From positions 1,054,001 through 1,118,000 of the forward strand of contig CBDDIP010000001.1 in the NCBI GenBank assembly GCA_965229005.1: a DNA stretch of 64,000 bases, written 5' to 3'. Positions within the stretch are counted from its first letter, which is position 1; every line of letters starts with the position of its first letter. This stretch comes from CBDDIP01 sp965229005 (lineage in GTDB: Bacteria > Actinomycetota > Acidimicrobiia > Acidimicrobiales > Ilumatobacteraceae). A model generated the notes under the pieces. That model ran no database searches. It was not told the DNA's origin and saw only the letters and a program-made list of their open reading frames with translations. The translations under genes and the position numbers were made by a program. Shown here one piece after another: positions 8,863-17,506 of this stretch.

Positions 8863-11800
8863 GTGAGACGGGAAGCCTCACGTACTGGCGCGCTCACGGT
8901 CGACACGGGCACGTCGATGCTCGAAGCTCGCCCCGGCGAGACCCTGTCGTACCGGTTCCGCGTTCGCAACGAAGGCGCCCAGGCAGCGCAGCTGTCGGTG
9001 CGCGTGCACGGGCTCGGCGCGACGACGGCGCTGCAGCTGCTCGACGGCGGGCCGGTGGCCGCCGGACAGGCCATCGACGTGGACGTGCCGTTGCAGGTGC
9101 CAGAGGACTTCGGCGTCGGGGACCATGCGGTGGCCATCGAGGTCCGTTCTGACCGCAGCGCGGACGCCCCGGTGCTCGCCGACGTCACCGTGTCGGTCGG
9201 CAGCCTCGACAAGGTCGTGGTGCGCATCGAGCCGTCGATCATCCGTGGGCGGCGCCGGGCGCGCTTCCAGGTCGAAGCGATCAACCGCAAGCAGCAGGCC
9301 ACCGAAGTGGATCTGCAGGGCAGCGGCACCGCGCTGCGCGTCCGCATCGATCCGCCGCGTCTCCGCCTGGAGCCGGGACAGACGGTGATCGCACGAGGCA
9401 CCGTGCAAGGGCCGCCGCACCGCGTCGGCGACGTGCTGCAGCACGTGCTCACCGTGGAGGCTCGGGGTCACTCCGTGCCGTCGTACGCCACCGCCAGCTT
9501 CCAGCAGAAGGCACTGCTCCCGCGGCGTCTGCGCGCCGGTGCGATCGTGTTCACGATCCTCGCCATCTGGGCGCTGGTCGCGACGTCGGTGGTGCTGTGG
9601 TGGTCGAACCGCGACGACGGCACCAAGCAACCGACGACGGCACAGCAGGTGGACGGCCGGGTGGACACCAACGGTGACGGCATCCCCGATGCTGCTCCGG
9701 GCGGCGACGGCTCGCCCGACGGTCAGGGCGGTGGCAGCGGCGGAGGTTCCGGTGGTGGCGGCGGTGGCGGTGGAGGTGGCGGGAAGTCGAACATCGCCGG
9801 CGCGCCGACCGCCACGATCGTGCGCGGCACGGTGGCGGCGGGCACGTCGGGGACCAACGACGGCGTGCTCGTCACGTTGACACCGACGAACCCCGGTGCC
9901 GAGCCGGCGACGACCGAGTCCGCACCGGCCAGCGGATTGCGTTTGCTGCCAGGCGGGCCTGGTGCGGCGGTGCACGTCGGTCAGCTCTCGGCGCCGACGA
10001 ACATCCGCAACGCACTCGCCGCACCGCTCGCCGTGTCGGCTTCGGCGTCGCCAGACAGCACCAGCGGCGAACCGGCCAAGTTCTGGCCGGCGCGCTACGC
10101 CACCTACGACGGGGCTCGGTTCGCGGCACCGAGCACGCTGTCCGTCCGTGCTCCCACGACGGTGAACTCCAACCCGGAGGGCACGTGGCAGTTCTCCGAC
10201 GTGCCGCTTCGCCGCAGCTACGAGGTGACGTTCGCCAAGCCGGGGTTCATCACCCGCTCGTTCATCGTCACGCCGACCGACGACGGCAAGCCGGTCGAGC
10301 TCGAGGTGAAGCTCGAGCCAGGAGATGGCGCACTCAGTGGCGTGATCACGAGCGCCGGCGGCAACGTCGGCGGTGCCGACATCTCGATCACCGACGGCAC
10401 CAACACGTTCGCCACGACGTCGTCGACCGATGCGGCAACCCGCGGCCAGTGGGCGGTCGATGCGCTGTCGACGCCGGCGACCTACACGATCACCGTCACG
10501 GCCGACGGCTTCAGCACCGAGGTCGTGCAGATCACGCTCGACCCGGCCGAGACGCGCTCCGGCATCGGCATTCGCATGTCGGCAGGTTCGGGCAGCATCC
10601 TCGGCACCGTGCGCGCTGCCGGCGCGCCGATCGGCGGCGTCACCCTCACCGCGAGCACCGGCGCCGATGGCCCGGCGGCGACGACGACGAGCCTGACCCA
10701 GGGCGCGGTCGGCACCTTCAGCTTCCCGCAGCTTCCGGTCGGCTCGACGTACACGATCACCGCGAGCGCCGCGGGCTACATCACCCAGACGCGCAGCGTC
10801 GTCGTGTCCGGCAACATCACCGGCGTCGACTTCGACCTCGTCAGCACCACCGCTTCGATCGTCGGCCGCGTGCTCAGCCAGGACCCGAGCTCGTCGAACC
10901 CTCCGGTCCCGCTCGTCAACGCGGCGATCTCGGTGACGGCCGACGCACTGCACGTGCAGACGTCGAGCGCGGCCACGCCGGATGCGGGCGCGTTCGTCGT
11001 TCGCGACCTGCCGCCGGGCACGTACGTCGTCGACATCGGCCGCTACGACCACACCTCCGTGTCGCAGCTGGTGACGCTGGCGGCCGGCCAGGTGCTCGAC
11101 CTCGGCCAGATCGTGCTGCAGTACCAGGCCCGCCAGCAGTTGCAGCCGACGGGCAGCCTCGTCGTGCACTCGGTGGACAGCGACGGCGCCGACCTCAACG
11201 GCGCGACCGTGCAGCTGATCGACATCGGCGGCTCGATCCCGACGGTGACCCAGTCGATGCCGGCCGGCGAGAACGACGTCGAGCTGACAGCGATCCCGAT
11301 CGGCACCTACGACGTCCGCGTGACGAAGAACGACTACCGGCCCACGGTGATCTCACGGTTGTCGATCGGGCTCGGACCACTCGATCGCACGGTGACGATG
11401 CTGCAGTTCGGCACCGCGCGCGGCACCGTCATCGACGGCTTGGCGGGCACGCGCAACGCGCCACTGCTCGACGACAAGAACAACCCCGTCTACACCGCTG
11501 CGCCGTCTGGCTCGGCGGCGTTCGTCTACATCGACCCGGCGGTGACGGTGCCGTTGAACACGATCGCTCCGCCGCTGACGTGCTACCAGTCGTCGGTCTC
11601 CGGGCCGTGCTACCTGCCCGAGACGGCGTATCACGACGCGGGCGGCGCACTGGTCGTCCGCTACACCGACGCCGGTTCGTCGGACAGCCTGCTCCTGCGC
11701 GACTCGGACGCCAACAACGTGCCCGACCAGTTGCTGAGCACGGTGAACGAGACGATCGGGCTCAAGCAGTTGAGCAATTACGAGCTGCTGCTCTACCGCG

Positions 11801-14800
11801 TCGACGGGTCGGCGCTGACGTGCATCAACCCGATCGTCGTCACCGGCAGCACCCCCGACTCCGAGGGACGCATCCTGTGGCAGATCCAGCCGTCGCAGCA
11901 GCTGCTGTCGGGCACGTACCGGCTGCGCTTCTCGCCGCTTCCCGGTGACAGCGGCTCGCCGTGCACAGGCCGCGGCCGGCTGCCCGACGGCTACGCACCG
12001 ATCACCGATGCTGCTGGGAACGTGAGCACGTTCGTCATCGCCAACGACCTCGACCAGAAGGTGGTCGTGCCGCCGATCTCGGTGGCGCCGTACCCGACCG
12101 TCAGCGGGCGCGTGCTCGTCCCGCACTTCAACGGAACAGCCGTCACGTTCGCCGACTTCGCCAGCGCACAGGCCAGCGGGCTGACGGTGACCATCGACTG
12201 CGGAGGCGGGCGGACCGCGAACGCAACGATCTCGGCGGTCGGCGGTGGGGTCAACTTCGCCTTCACTCGGGCCACGATCGCCACGCTCTTCGCCGGTCTG
12301 CCCATCGCGGCCAACGGCAACCTGCCGGCGTGCACGCTGCGGTCGAACTTCAACCCGGCGACCGACTTCGTACCGGCGACGACGACGTTGAACCTGCGCG
12401 TCGGCTTCACTGCGCCCTACGGCGACCAGGTGCTGACGTTGGCGATGGTCGACGACCCCGGGACGATCCTTGGCACGACGCGCTGGCGTGACGCGGGCGC
12501 GACCGGAGCGGAGCCGACGAGCTACGCAGTCGGCAACGTGGCGATCGCCGCGACCGGCGTGATCGTCGGGTACGCGCCGGCGTCCACGAACGACCCCGAC
12601 CCGGCACCACCGACGACGTTGGCCGGCAACCCGACACCGATCACGGCGAACGTCAACGGCAGCTCGAACGGCTCGGGCAACTGGGCGTTCGGCGTGCTCG
12701 GTCAACGCCAGGTGCTCGGGACGTCGAGCTACATCTTCACCGCCTCGGCGTTCCTGCCGACCACCATCCAGATCACGGCCGACGACAGCGGCTGGTCGGC
12801 CAGCGCGACCGACCCGACGCTCGTCGTCGACAGCGGCAGCGCGGCCGACGTGTACCTCGTGCCGCGAGCCGGCTCGTTGACGGGCGCGATCGATCTGACG
12901 TCCACGCGCGGCACCGCTGCGATCGGCGAGATCCGGGTCACGGCAACGCCGCCAGGCGGCGCGACGAGCGACCTCACGGTGACGCCCACGTTCGCCAACC
13001 AGGCGGTGCTCGTCATCAACCCGGCCACCGCCGGCACGTGGCAGCTCGGCTACACCTCGACGGCCACGAGCAACATCGTCCCGTGGCAGGGGCCAGCCGC
13101 GCCACGCGTGCTCGTGCCGCCCAACGGCGGCGCGACCGCCCCGTTCGTGTCGATGCTCGAGCTCGGTCAGGTGGACGTCGCCTTCGCCGACACGAACGGC
13201 GATCCGATCGCCGACGATCCGGCGGTCACCATCACCCGCACCGCGGCGAACACCACGTTCCCGTCGGCGTTCACGACACGCACGGTGTCGGCGGACGCGA
13301 ACGGGGCCGTCGTGCTCGGTCGCCTGCCGGTGGACGCCTCGTCGCCGCTGTCGTCGACCACTCGCTACCAGCTGTCGATCACGGCGCCGGACTACGACGT
13401 CACCGGCGCGGTCATCGAGGTCTCCGACGACTCCGGCGTGATCGCCACGTTCAGCGGCGACGGTCCGTTCGACGTCGACGTCGTGTCCGGATCGCGACTC
13501 CACGTCAGCATCGTCATCCCCCGCTTCGGCACGATCGCCGGCAACGCCACGGGCCTGCTCACCCGCCCCGGTGCGACGCCGACGAACACCGAGCCGCTCA
13601 CCATCGCCAACGGGCTCGTCGTGATCGCCACCCGGGTCGGCGGCGCTCATGACGGTGACACGTTCACGGCCGTGGTCGATCCCAACGATGCCACCGGCTT
13701 CGTCATCTCGGCACCGGCCGGCACCTACTCGCTCGCCTACACGCACACCGACTACGTGGACGGCACGAAGTCGGTCACCTTCGCCGTGGGTGGCTCGGCG
13801 GATGGCGACCTGCAGCTGGAGCTGGCGCGCGGCACCATCGCGCTGAGCGCCATCGAGGGCAACAAGCCGATCGTGCCGATCAGCGGCGTCGACGTGTGGA
13901 TGTGGCCCGGCGTGCTCAACTGGCCGCTCGACACCGGGACCGCGCTGACGACCGGGTCGACGGATGCGAACGGTGCGCTCACCCTGACCGACGTCTACCC
14001 GGGCACCTACACGGTGCTGCTGCGCAAGGTCGACGGGACGAGCGGCGACGACCTGCACTTCCCGGTGATCGGCACGGTCGTCGTGGCGCGCGGTAGTTCG
14101 GCCGCCGCTCGAACGGTGACGCGCGTTGCCGTGATGCCGCGAGTGGACGGGTCGATCAACGGCTCGGTCGAGGCGGTCAACCTGGACGGTGACCCGGTCG
14201 TGCTGCCCGCAGGCGCCACCGTGACGCGCAGCTACGGCGGGGTCGAGCTGGCACCGGACGGCACGACGGTGAACAGCGTGCTCGACAACCGCGGCGTCGA
14301 GGGCAACATCTCGCCATCGGTGCAGACGGTCTACAACCTCGTCGAGGACACACCCGGCGGCGGTGACGTGTTCAGCTTCGGCGGTCTGCCGCGCGGCACG
14401 CATCACCTCGCCTTCTCGACCGCCACGGGCTACACGAAGCCGAGCGACATGGACGTCAGCGTCACCGGCGCCACGCCGCTGGCGACGCCGTTCCAGTACG
14501 TCGCCGCCAACGTCACCGTCGACGTCACCCTGACCACGTCCGGCAGTGGCACGGCCGTGAGCAACGCCACGCTCGTCACCCTGACGACGCCGAGCGGTGT
14601 GGTCCTCAACGGCTCGCAGGTGGGCTCGACGAACGTGTACCGCTTCTCGGCAGTGGCGCCGCGCATCGGCAACTTCACGCTCGCCGTGAAGGCCCCGCTG
14701 CGCGCCGACTACTCGAACACCACCATCACCGTCACCCCGACCGGCTCGACGAAGACGGTTTCCGCCGCGCTCACCGCGGTCGCTCGCGTCACCGGCATCG

Positions 14801-15660
14801 TGCGCACGAAGGACACCGCCGCAGCGTCGTCGCAAGCGGTGCAGAACGTGCCCGTCGGGCTGTTCCTCGGCGGCGTGCAGCAGGGCGCGTCGGTGCAGAC
14901 CGACAGCAGCGGTCGCTACGACTTCCCGCAGGTGACCGCGACGGGCAACTACGAGGTGCGTGCGTCGCTCGCCGGCTACGTGCCCGACACCGGTTCGGCG
15001 AACGTCACCGCGCTCGGCGCGGAGTACACGCGCGACCTCCGGCTCGACGCCTACGCCGGCGCGGTGATCACGCTGAACGGCAACGACAACGCGGTCAGCG
15101 TCGGGGTGTCTCCGAACGACGGCACGGTCAGCGTCAGCGGCTCGACGGTCACGATCACCAACCTCGATCCGGGAACGGACTACACGTTCACCGCTTCGGG
15201 CACGGGCGCGGCCACGCAGACGTCCACGTACTCGGCGGTGATCGGCGGGGCGTACACGCACACCTTCGTGTGGCGCTCGGTGAGCGGCGACGTCACCAAC
15301 GCATACGCGGGCGCGACCGTGACCTTGCGAACGGGTTCCGGCTTCACGACGGTCGTCGACTCGCAGATCGTGACGACCGCGTCGCCGGGGTTCCTCTTCG
15401 AGGACCTCGCGCCCGGCAGCTACCGGATCACCGTCGTCCGCACCGCCGACAACGTCAACGCCGGCAACTTCAACTTCACGATCAGCTCGACCGGTGTGTT
15501 CGCCCCCAGCGACCCACCGTTCGACCGCACCCTCACCGGCACCACGACGACGACCACGACACCGCCGACCACCACCACGACCACACCGCCGACCACGACC
15601 ACCACCACCCCTCCGGCGACCACCACGACCTCGAGCTCGCCGCCCCCCGCCACCACCTGA
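8863..15660 (+). CDS. Giant single-pass membrane protein, Ig-like head plus about twenty beta-sandwich repeats (paralogue 3)
   Basis: A 2265-residue protein starting at GTG 8863. Residues 10-215 repeat the two-domain Ig-like head of the two preceding proteins (SYRFRVRNEGAQAAQLSVRV; FGVGDHAVAIEV). The basic stretch SFQQKALLPRRLR precedes the membrane helix (about 225-247). A Gly/Ser linker (about 288-307) leads into roughly 1900 residues of carboxypeptidase-regulatory/CNA-B-like repeats (GALSGVITSAGG, GSILGTVRAAG, ASIVGRVLSQD, GSLVVHSVDSDG, and others to GAVITLNGND). The last 40 residues are almost pure Thr/Pro (TTTTTTPP units), as in wall-spanning stalks. No LPxTG or sorting signal is seen. 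It should reach far beyond the membrane, possibly through the wall. Repetition may make long-read confirmation of its length worthwhile. Role in the injector is inferred from context. Confidence 0.8.
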   Translation: MRREASRTGALTVDTGTSMLEARPGETLSYRFRVRNEGAQAAQLSVRVHGLGATTALQLLDGGPVAAGQAIDVDVPLQVPEDFGVGDHAVAIEVRSDRSADAPVLADVTVSVGSLDKVVVRIEPSIIRGRRRARFQVEAINRKQQATEVDLQGSGTALRVRIDPPRLRLEPGQTVIARGTVQGPPHRVGDVLQHVLTVEARGHSVPSYATASFQQKALLPRRLRAGAIVFTILAIWALVATSVVLWWSNRDDGTKQPTTAQQVDGRVDTNGDGIPDAAPGGDGSPDGQGGGSGGGSGGGGGGGGGGGKSNIAGAPTATIVRGTVAAGTSGTNDGVLVTLTPTNPGAEPATTESAPASGLRLLPGGPGAAVHVGQLSAPTNIRNALAAPLAVSASASPDSTSGEPAKFWPARYATYDGARFAAPSTLSVRAPTTVNSNPEGTWQFSDVPLRRSYEVTFAKPGFITRSFIVTPTDDGKPVELEVKLEPGDGALSGVITSAGGNVGGADISITDGTNTFATTSSTDAATRGQWAVDALSTPATYTITVTADGFSTEVVQITLDPAETRSGIGIRMSAGSGSILGTVRAAGAPIGGVTLTASTGADGPAATTTSLTQGAVGTFSFPQLPVGSTYTITASAAGYITQTRSVVVSGNITGVDFDLVSTTASIVGRVLSQDPSSSNPPVPLVNAAISVTADALHVQTSSAATPDAGAFVVRDLPPGTYVVDIGRYDHTSVSQLVTLAAGQVLDLGQIVLQYQARQQLQPTGSLVVHSVDSDGADLNGATVQLIDIGGSIPTVTQSMPAGENDVELTAIPIGTYDVRVTKNDYRPTVISRLSIGLGPLDRTVTMLQFGTARGTVIDGLAGTRNAPLLDDKNNPVYTAAPSGSAAFVYIDPAVTVPLNTIAPPLTCYQSSVSGPCYLPETAYHDAGGALVVRYTDAGSSDSLLLRDSDANNVPDQLLSTVNETIGLKQLSNYELLLYRVDGSALTCINPIVVTGSTPDSEGRILWQIQPSQQLLSGTYRLRFSPLPGDSGSPCTGRGRLPDGYAPITDAAGNVSTFVIANDLDQKVVVPPISVAPYPTVSGRVLVPHFNGTAVTFADFASAQASGLTVTIDCGGGRTANATISAVGGGVNFAFTRATIATLFAGLPIAANGNLPACTLRSNFNPATDFVPATTTLNLRVGFTAPYGDQVLTLAMVDDPGTILGTTRWRDAGATGAEPTSYAVGNVAIAATGVIVGYAPASTNDPDPAPPTTLAGNPTPITANVNGSSNGSGNWAFGVLGQRQVLGTSSYIFTASAFLPTTIQITADDSGWSASATDPTLVVDSGSAADVYLVPRAGSLTGAIDLTSTRGTAAIGEIRVTATPPGGATSDLTVTPTFANQAVLVINPATAGTWQLGYTSTATSNIVPWQGPAAPRVLVPPNGGATAPFVSMLELGQVDVAFADTNGDPIADDPAVTITRTAANTTFPSAFTTRTVSADANGAVVLGRLPVDASSPLSSTTRYQLSITAPDYDVTGAVIEVSDDSGVIATFSGDGPFDVDVVSGSRLHVSIVIPRFGTIAGNATGLLTRPGATPTNTEPLTIANGLVVIATRVGGAHDGDTFTAVVDPNDATGFVISAPAGTYSLAYTHTDYVDGTKSVTFAVGGSADGDLQLELARGTIALSAIEGNKPIVPISGVDVWMWPGVLNWPLDTGTALTTGSTDANGALTLTDVYPGTYTVLLRKVDGTSGDDLHFPVIGTVVVARGSSAAARTVTRVAVMPRVDGSINGSVEAVNLDGDPVVLPAGATVTRSYGGVELAPDGTTVNSVLDNRGVEGNISPSVQTVYNLVEDTPGGGDVFSFGGLPRGTHHLAFSTATGYTKPSDMDVSVTGATPLATPFQYVAANVTVDVTLTTSGSGTAVSNATLVTLTTPSGVVLNGSQVGSTNVYRFSAVAPRIGNFTLAVKAPLRADYSNTTITVTPTGSTKTVSAALTAVARVTGIVRTKDTAAASSQAVQNVPVGLFLGGVQQGASVQTDSSGRYDFPQVTATGNYEVRASLAGYVPDTGSANVTALGAEYTRDLRLDAYAGAVITLNGNDNAVSVGVSPNDGTVSVSGSTVTITNLDPGTDYTFTASGTGAATQTSTYSAVIGGAYTHTFVWRSVSGDVTNAYAGATVTLRTGSGFTTVVDSQIVTTASPGFLFEDLAPGSYRITVVRTADNVNAGNFNFTISSTGVFAPSDPPFDRTLTGTTTTTTTPPTTTTTTPPTTTTTTPPATTTTSSSPPPATT

Positions 15661-15664
15661 CCGC

Positions 15665-15757
15665 GGAGGGTTTCCAGCCCACCCGGCCGCGCCCCAAACC
15701 CTCCACCCCTCGGGCGCGGAGGGTTTCCAGCCCACCCGGGCGAGCGCCAAACCCTCC
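15665..15757. repeat. Type A palindromic repeat, two copies
   Basis: Copy 1 (15665-15704) and copy 2 (15718-15757) both begin GGAGGGTTTCCAGCCCACCC and end AAACCCTCC. Each is a hairpin with perfect 9-base arms (GGAGGGTTT/AAACCCTCC) and a GC-rich loop. Start-to-start spacing is 53 bases. They look like REP-type units. Confidence 0.75.
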
Positions 15758-15783
15758 ACCCTCGAACGCATCGGACTCTTGTT

Positions 15784-15831
15784 CGCTTGGGCGCGAAACC
15801 GACGAGATTTCGTCAATCCCGCGCCCAAGCG
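15784..15831. repeat. Type B palindromic repeat, copy 1
   Basis: The arms CGCTTGGGCGCG and CGCGCCCAAGCG are perfect 12-base complements around a 24-base loop, which has its own inner stem (GACGA/TCGTC). A related copy at 16426-16463 shares the segment GGGCGCGA and the GACGAGAT-TCGTC core. The hairpin could be stable as RNA. Confidence 0.75.
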
Positions 15832-15856
15832 AGAAGAAGTTCGATGCGACGCACGT

Positions 15857-15910
15857 CTGGGTGCCACGGACGCAGGCTCTGCCTGGTCGACGAAGACAGC
15901 TGGCACCCAG
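15857..15910. repeat. Type C palindromic repeat, copy 1
   Basis: CTGGGTGCCA (15857-15866) and TGGCACCCAG (15901-15910) are perfect 10-base complementary arms 34 bases apart. The same arms and the flank CACGT recur at 16351-16404 on the other side of the Imm33-like gene, so the gene is bracketed by type C and type B elements. Confidence 0.75.
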
Positions 15911-15970
15911 AAATGAACCGAGCGCTGAAGTGTTGTGGACACCGTCCGATTGCGGCACGATTCGCTCGTC

Positions 15971-16321
15971 ATGGCTGAGCTGGATGAAGAGGCAGTGGCG
16001 ACATGCGCACGACACGGCGCGCCATATCTCGAGACCGCACTCGATGCGATGGCGGGGGTCGCGAGGAACGTCGGCTCGGGTCTCCTTCCGCTGAACGGCC
16101 TGCGGCATCGACGAGGGACAACGTCCGGATGGTTCATCTGGGCCGGTGAGGAGCTGAGCGACGAGGACGACTTCTTCGAACCTGTGCATCTGCGGCACCT
16201 GCTCGATCGGTGCCCCGAGGTGCTGCCGATGCTCGGCCTCGACGAAGGGTGGCGATTCCTTATCGCGCCCGGTCATGAGGACGTTTGGTTCGACGTGTCG
16301 TTGCTCGACGAGCAGGTGTGA
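15971..16321 (+). CDS. Imm33-like (DUF2185-type) immunity protein
   Basis: A 116-residue soluble protein. The ATG at 15971 is preferred; an in-frame GTG at 15935 would add 12 residues. The second half carries the family pattern I associate with Imm33/DUF2185: SGWFIWAGEELSDEDDFFEP, VHLRHL, CPEVLPMLGLDEGWRFLIAP and DVWFDVSLL. Imm33-type proteins are predicted immunity partners in polymorphic toxin systems and also occur as orphans in actinobacteria. No toxin gene is adjacent in the same orientation: upstream is the giant repeat protein and downstream the convergent baseplate block. It is bracketed by palindromic repeats of types B and C. It may protect against cargo of this or a neighbour's injector (inference), or be a stray repeat-associated gene. 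Confidence 0.65.
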   Translation: MAELDEEAVATCARHGAPYLETALDAMAGVARNVGSGLLPLNGLRHRRGTTSGWFIWAGEELSDEDDFFEPVHLRHLLDRCPEVLPMLGLDEGWRFLIAPGHEDVWFDVSLLDEQV

Positions 16322-16350
16322 GGTCGAGCCGCCACGTACGCACTCCACGT

Positions 16351-16404
16351 CTGGGTGCCACGAGATCACGTTGCAGGAGGCGAACCCGGGGTGCTGGCAC
16401 CCAG
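16351..16404. repeat. Type C palindromic repeat, copy 2
   Basis: CTGGGTGCCA (16351-16360) and TGGCACCCAG (16395-16404) have the same 10-base arms and the same overall 54-base length as copy 1 at 15857-15910, with a different loop. Confidence 0.75.
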
Positions 16405-16425
16405 ACTCCGGGGCGGCGAGTGCAT

Positions 16426-16463
16426 GGGCGCGAGAACGACGAGATGTCGTCGGTTTCGCGCCC
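16426..16463. repeat. Type B palindromic repeat, copy 2
   Basis: GGGCGCGA and TCGCGCCC form 8-base outer arms, and GACGA/TCGTC an inner stem, as in copy 1 at 15784-15831. It lies 17 bases beyond the stop of the minus-strand zinc-ribbon gene, where it could end the baseplate operon transcript. Confidence 0.7.
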
Positions 16464-16480
16464 TTGGGGGGGCCGGCGAG

Positions 16481-16915
16481 CTACAGGGCGACGATCAGGA
16501 CGACGACGAGCACGACGACGGCGACACCGAGGACCACCCAGGGCCACCAGCGGCGCTTCGGGGGGACGACGACCACCACGGGGGCGGGCGGCGGCGGGGC
16601 CGGCTCGGGCTCCGGGAGCGGCTCGATCGGCGGCGGCGGGTCGAGCAGCGAACCGCAGCGGATGCACAGCACACCCGACAGCGGGTTCTGCTCGGCGCAC
16701 TCCGGGCAGGCGCGGCTGCCGACGGTCATCCGGCCGCCGGTGCCGGGCAGGCGGCGGCGCGAGTCGTCCACCGTGCCGTTGTCGAGCAAGGCCGGGCCGT
16801 CGGGGCGCGCCCAGAACAGCGGGTAGTCGCAGTGCGAGCAGAACTCGTCGGCGGAACGCCGCAGCGCCTCGAACTCGGAGACCTGGCTGCACTCGGGGCA
16901 GGTGATCGTCGCCAT
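16481..16915 (-). CDS. Double zinc-ribbon, C-tail-anchored membrane protein
   Basis: A 144-residue protein whose ATG overlaps the stop of the preceding gpI-like gene (ATGA), so it belongs to the baseplate operon. Two zinc-ribbon modules are visible: C6xxC9 with C26xxC29, and C70xxC73 with C84xxC87. They are followed by a Pro/Glu-rich stretch (about 92-112), a basic KRRWWPW segment and a final hydrophobic helix (about 121-144) ending the protein. This is a tail-anchored topology with the ribbons in the cytosol. I know of no standard eCIS component with this layout. Its position as the last gene after the baseplate genes suggests a membrane tether or scaffold for baseplate assembly (inference). 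A palindromic repeat follows its stop. Confidence 0.75.
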   Translation of the reverse strand: MATITCPECSQVSEFEALRRSADEFCSHCDYPLFWARPDGPALLDNGTVDDSRRRLPGTGGRMTVGSRACPECAEQNPLSGVLCIRCGSLLDPPPPIEPLPEPEPAPPPPAPVVVVVPPKRRWWPWVVLGVAVVVLVVVLIVAL

Positions 16916-17484
16916 CAGGAAGCACCCGCCGATGAGAGGGCCAGACGCGGCGTGCCGTAGACGACCTGATCGCCGACGACGAGATCGAAGGTCACACCGG
17001 CCGGCATCTCGCCGCGCACGATGCGCAGCAGGTCCGGCACCGTGGTCCACCCGGCCGACGGCACGGCGATGTGGACATGCGCGGCGATCGGCGAGCCGTC
17101 GGCCTCCGTCGGCAGCTCGCCGTCGACGAAGACGCCGCCGGTGTCGGTGACCGCGGCGTCGCCGCAGATCAGTTCGAGCAGTCGCTCGAGTCCGATGCGC
17201 GTGCCGCGCCACAGCAGCCCGGCCGAGTACTCGCGCACGATCCGCCGCTGCAGCTCGTCGGGCAGCGAGGCGTCCACCCAGTCGAGGCCGAGCCAGGCGC
17301 CGATCGTGCGCACCATCACGTCGGGCGTGACGGCGACGTCGAACAGGTGCGGCAAGTTGTCCACGCTCTGCAGCACCGTGTCGCCGACGCCCTGGAAGAT
17401 GCGCACGAAGCGCACGAGGAAGTCGTCGTCGGTCATCCCGACGGGCAGCTGGTTGACGAGCCAGTCGTGGCGGCGGCCGTTCAT
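16915..17484 (-). CDS. Phage tail gpI-like baseplate protein (Afp12-type)
   Basis: A 189-residue protein resembling the 'phage tail protein' family of P2 gpI and eCIS equivalents: RHDWLVNQLPVGMTDDDFLVRFVRIFQ, VGDTVLQSVDNLPHLFD, MVRTIGAWLGLDWVD and LQRRIVREYSAGLLWRGTRIGLERLLELICG. It probably forms part of the baseplate wedge periphery next to the J-like protein. The ATG at 17484 has a GAGGGTG ribosome site just upstream and lies 22 bases after the J-like gene stop. In eCIS loci this family normally sits directly after the J-like gene, as here. No tail-fibre gene follows; the zinc-ribbon gene overlaps instead. Confidence 0.85.
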   Translation of the reverse strand: MNGRRHDWLVNQLPVGMTDDDFLVRFVRIFQGVGDTVLQSVDNLPHLFDVAVTPDVMVRTIGAWLGLDWVDASLPDELQRRIVREYSAGLLWRGTRIGLERLLELICGDAAVTDTGGVFVDGELPTEADGSPIAAHVHIAVPSAGWTTVPDLLRIVRGEMPAGVTFDLVVGDQVVYGTPRLALSSAGAS

Positions 17485-17506
17485 CGCACCCTCCTGAGTG
17501 TCGTGC

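Larger units (their letters stand above)
15661..15970. other. Gene-free 310-base stretch filled with palindromic elements
   Basis: No convincing gene lies between the giant repeat protein and the Imm33-like gene. The stretch holds four hairpin-forming units described separately (two of type A at 15665-15757, one of type B at 15784-15831, one of type C at 15857-15910). The first pair directly follows the stop of the giant gene and could act as its transcription terminator, although no U-tract follows. Confidence 0.6.

Noticed and set aside
11353..16137. A very long minus-strand open frame (1594 codons) opposite the giant repeat protein
   Set aside because: The translation is Arg/His/Gly-rich without any fold pattern. 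The plus strand has a coherent membrane protein with regular repeats. Long antisense frames are expected in DNA this rich in GC.
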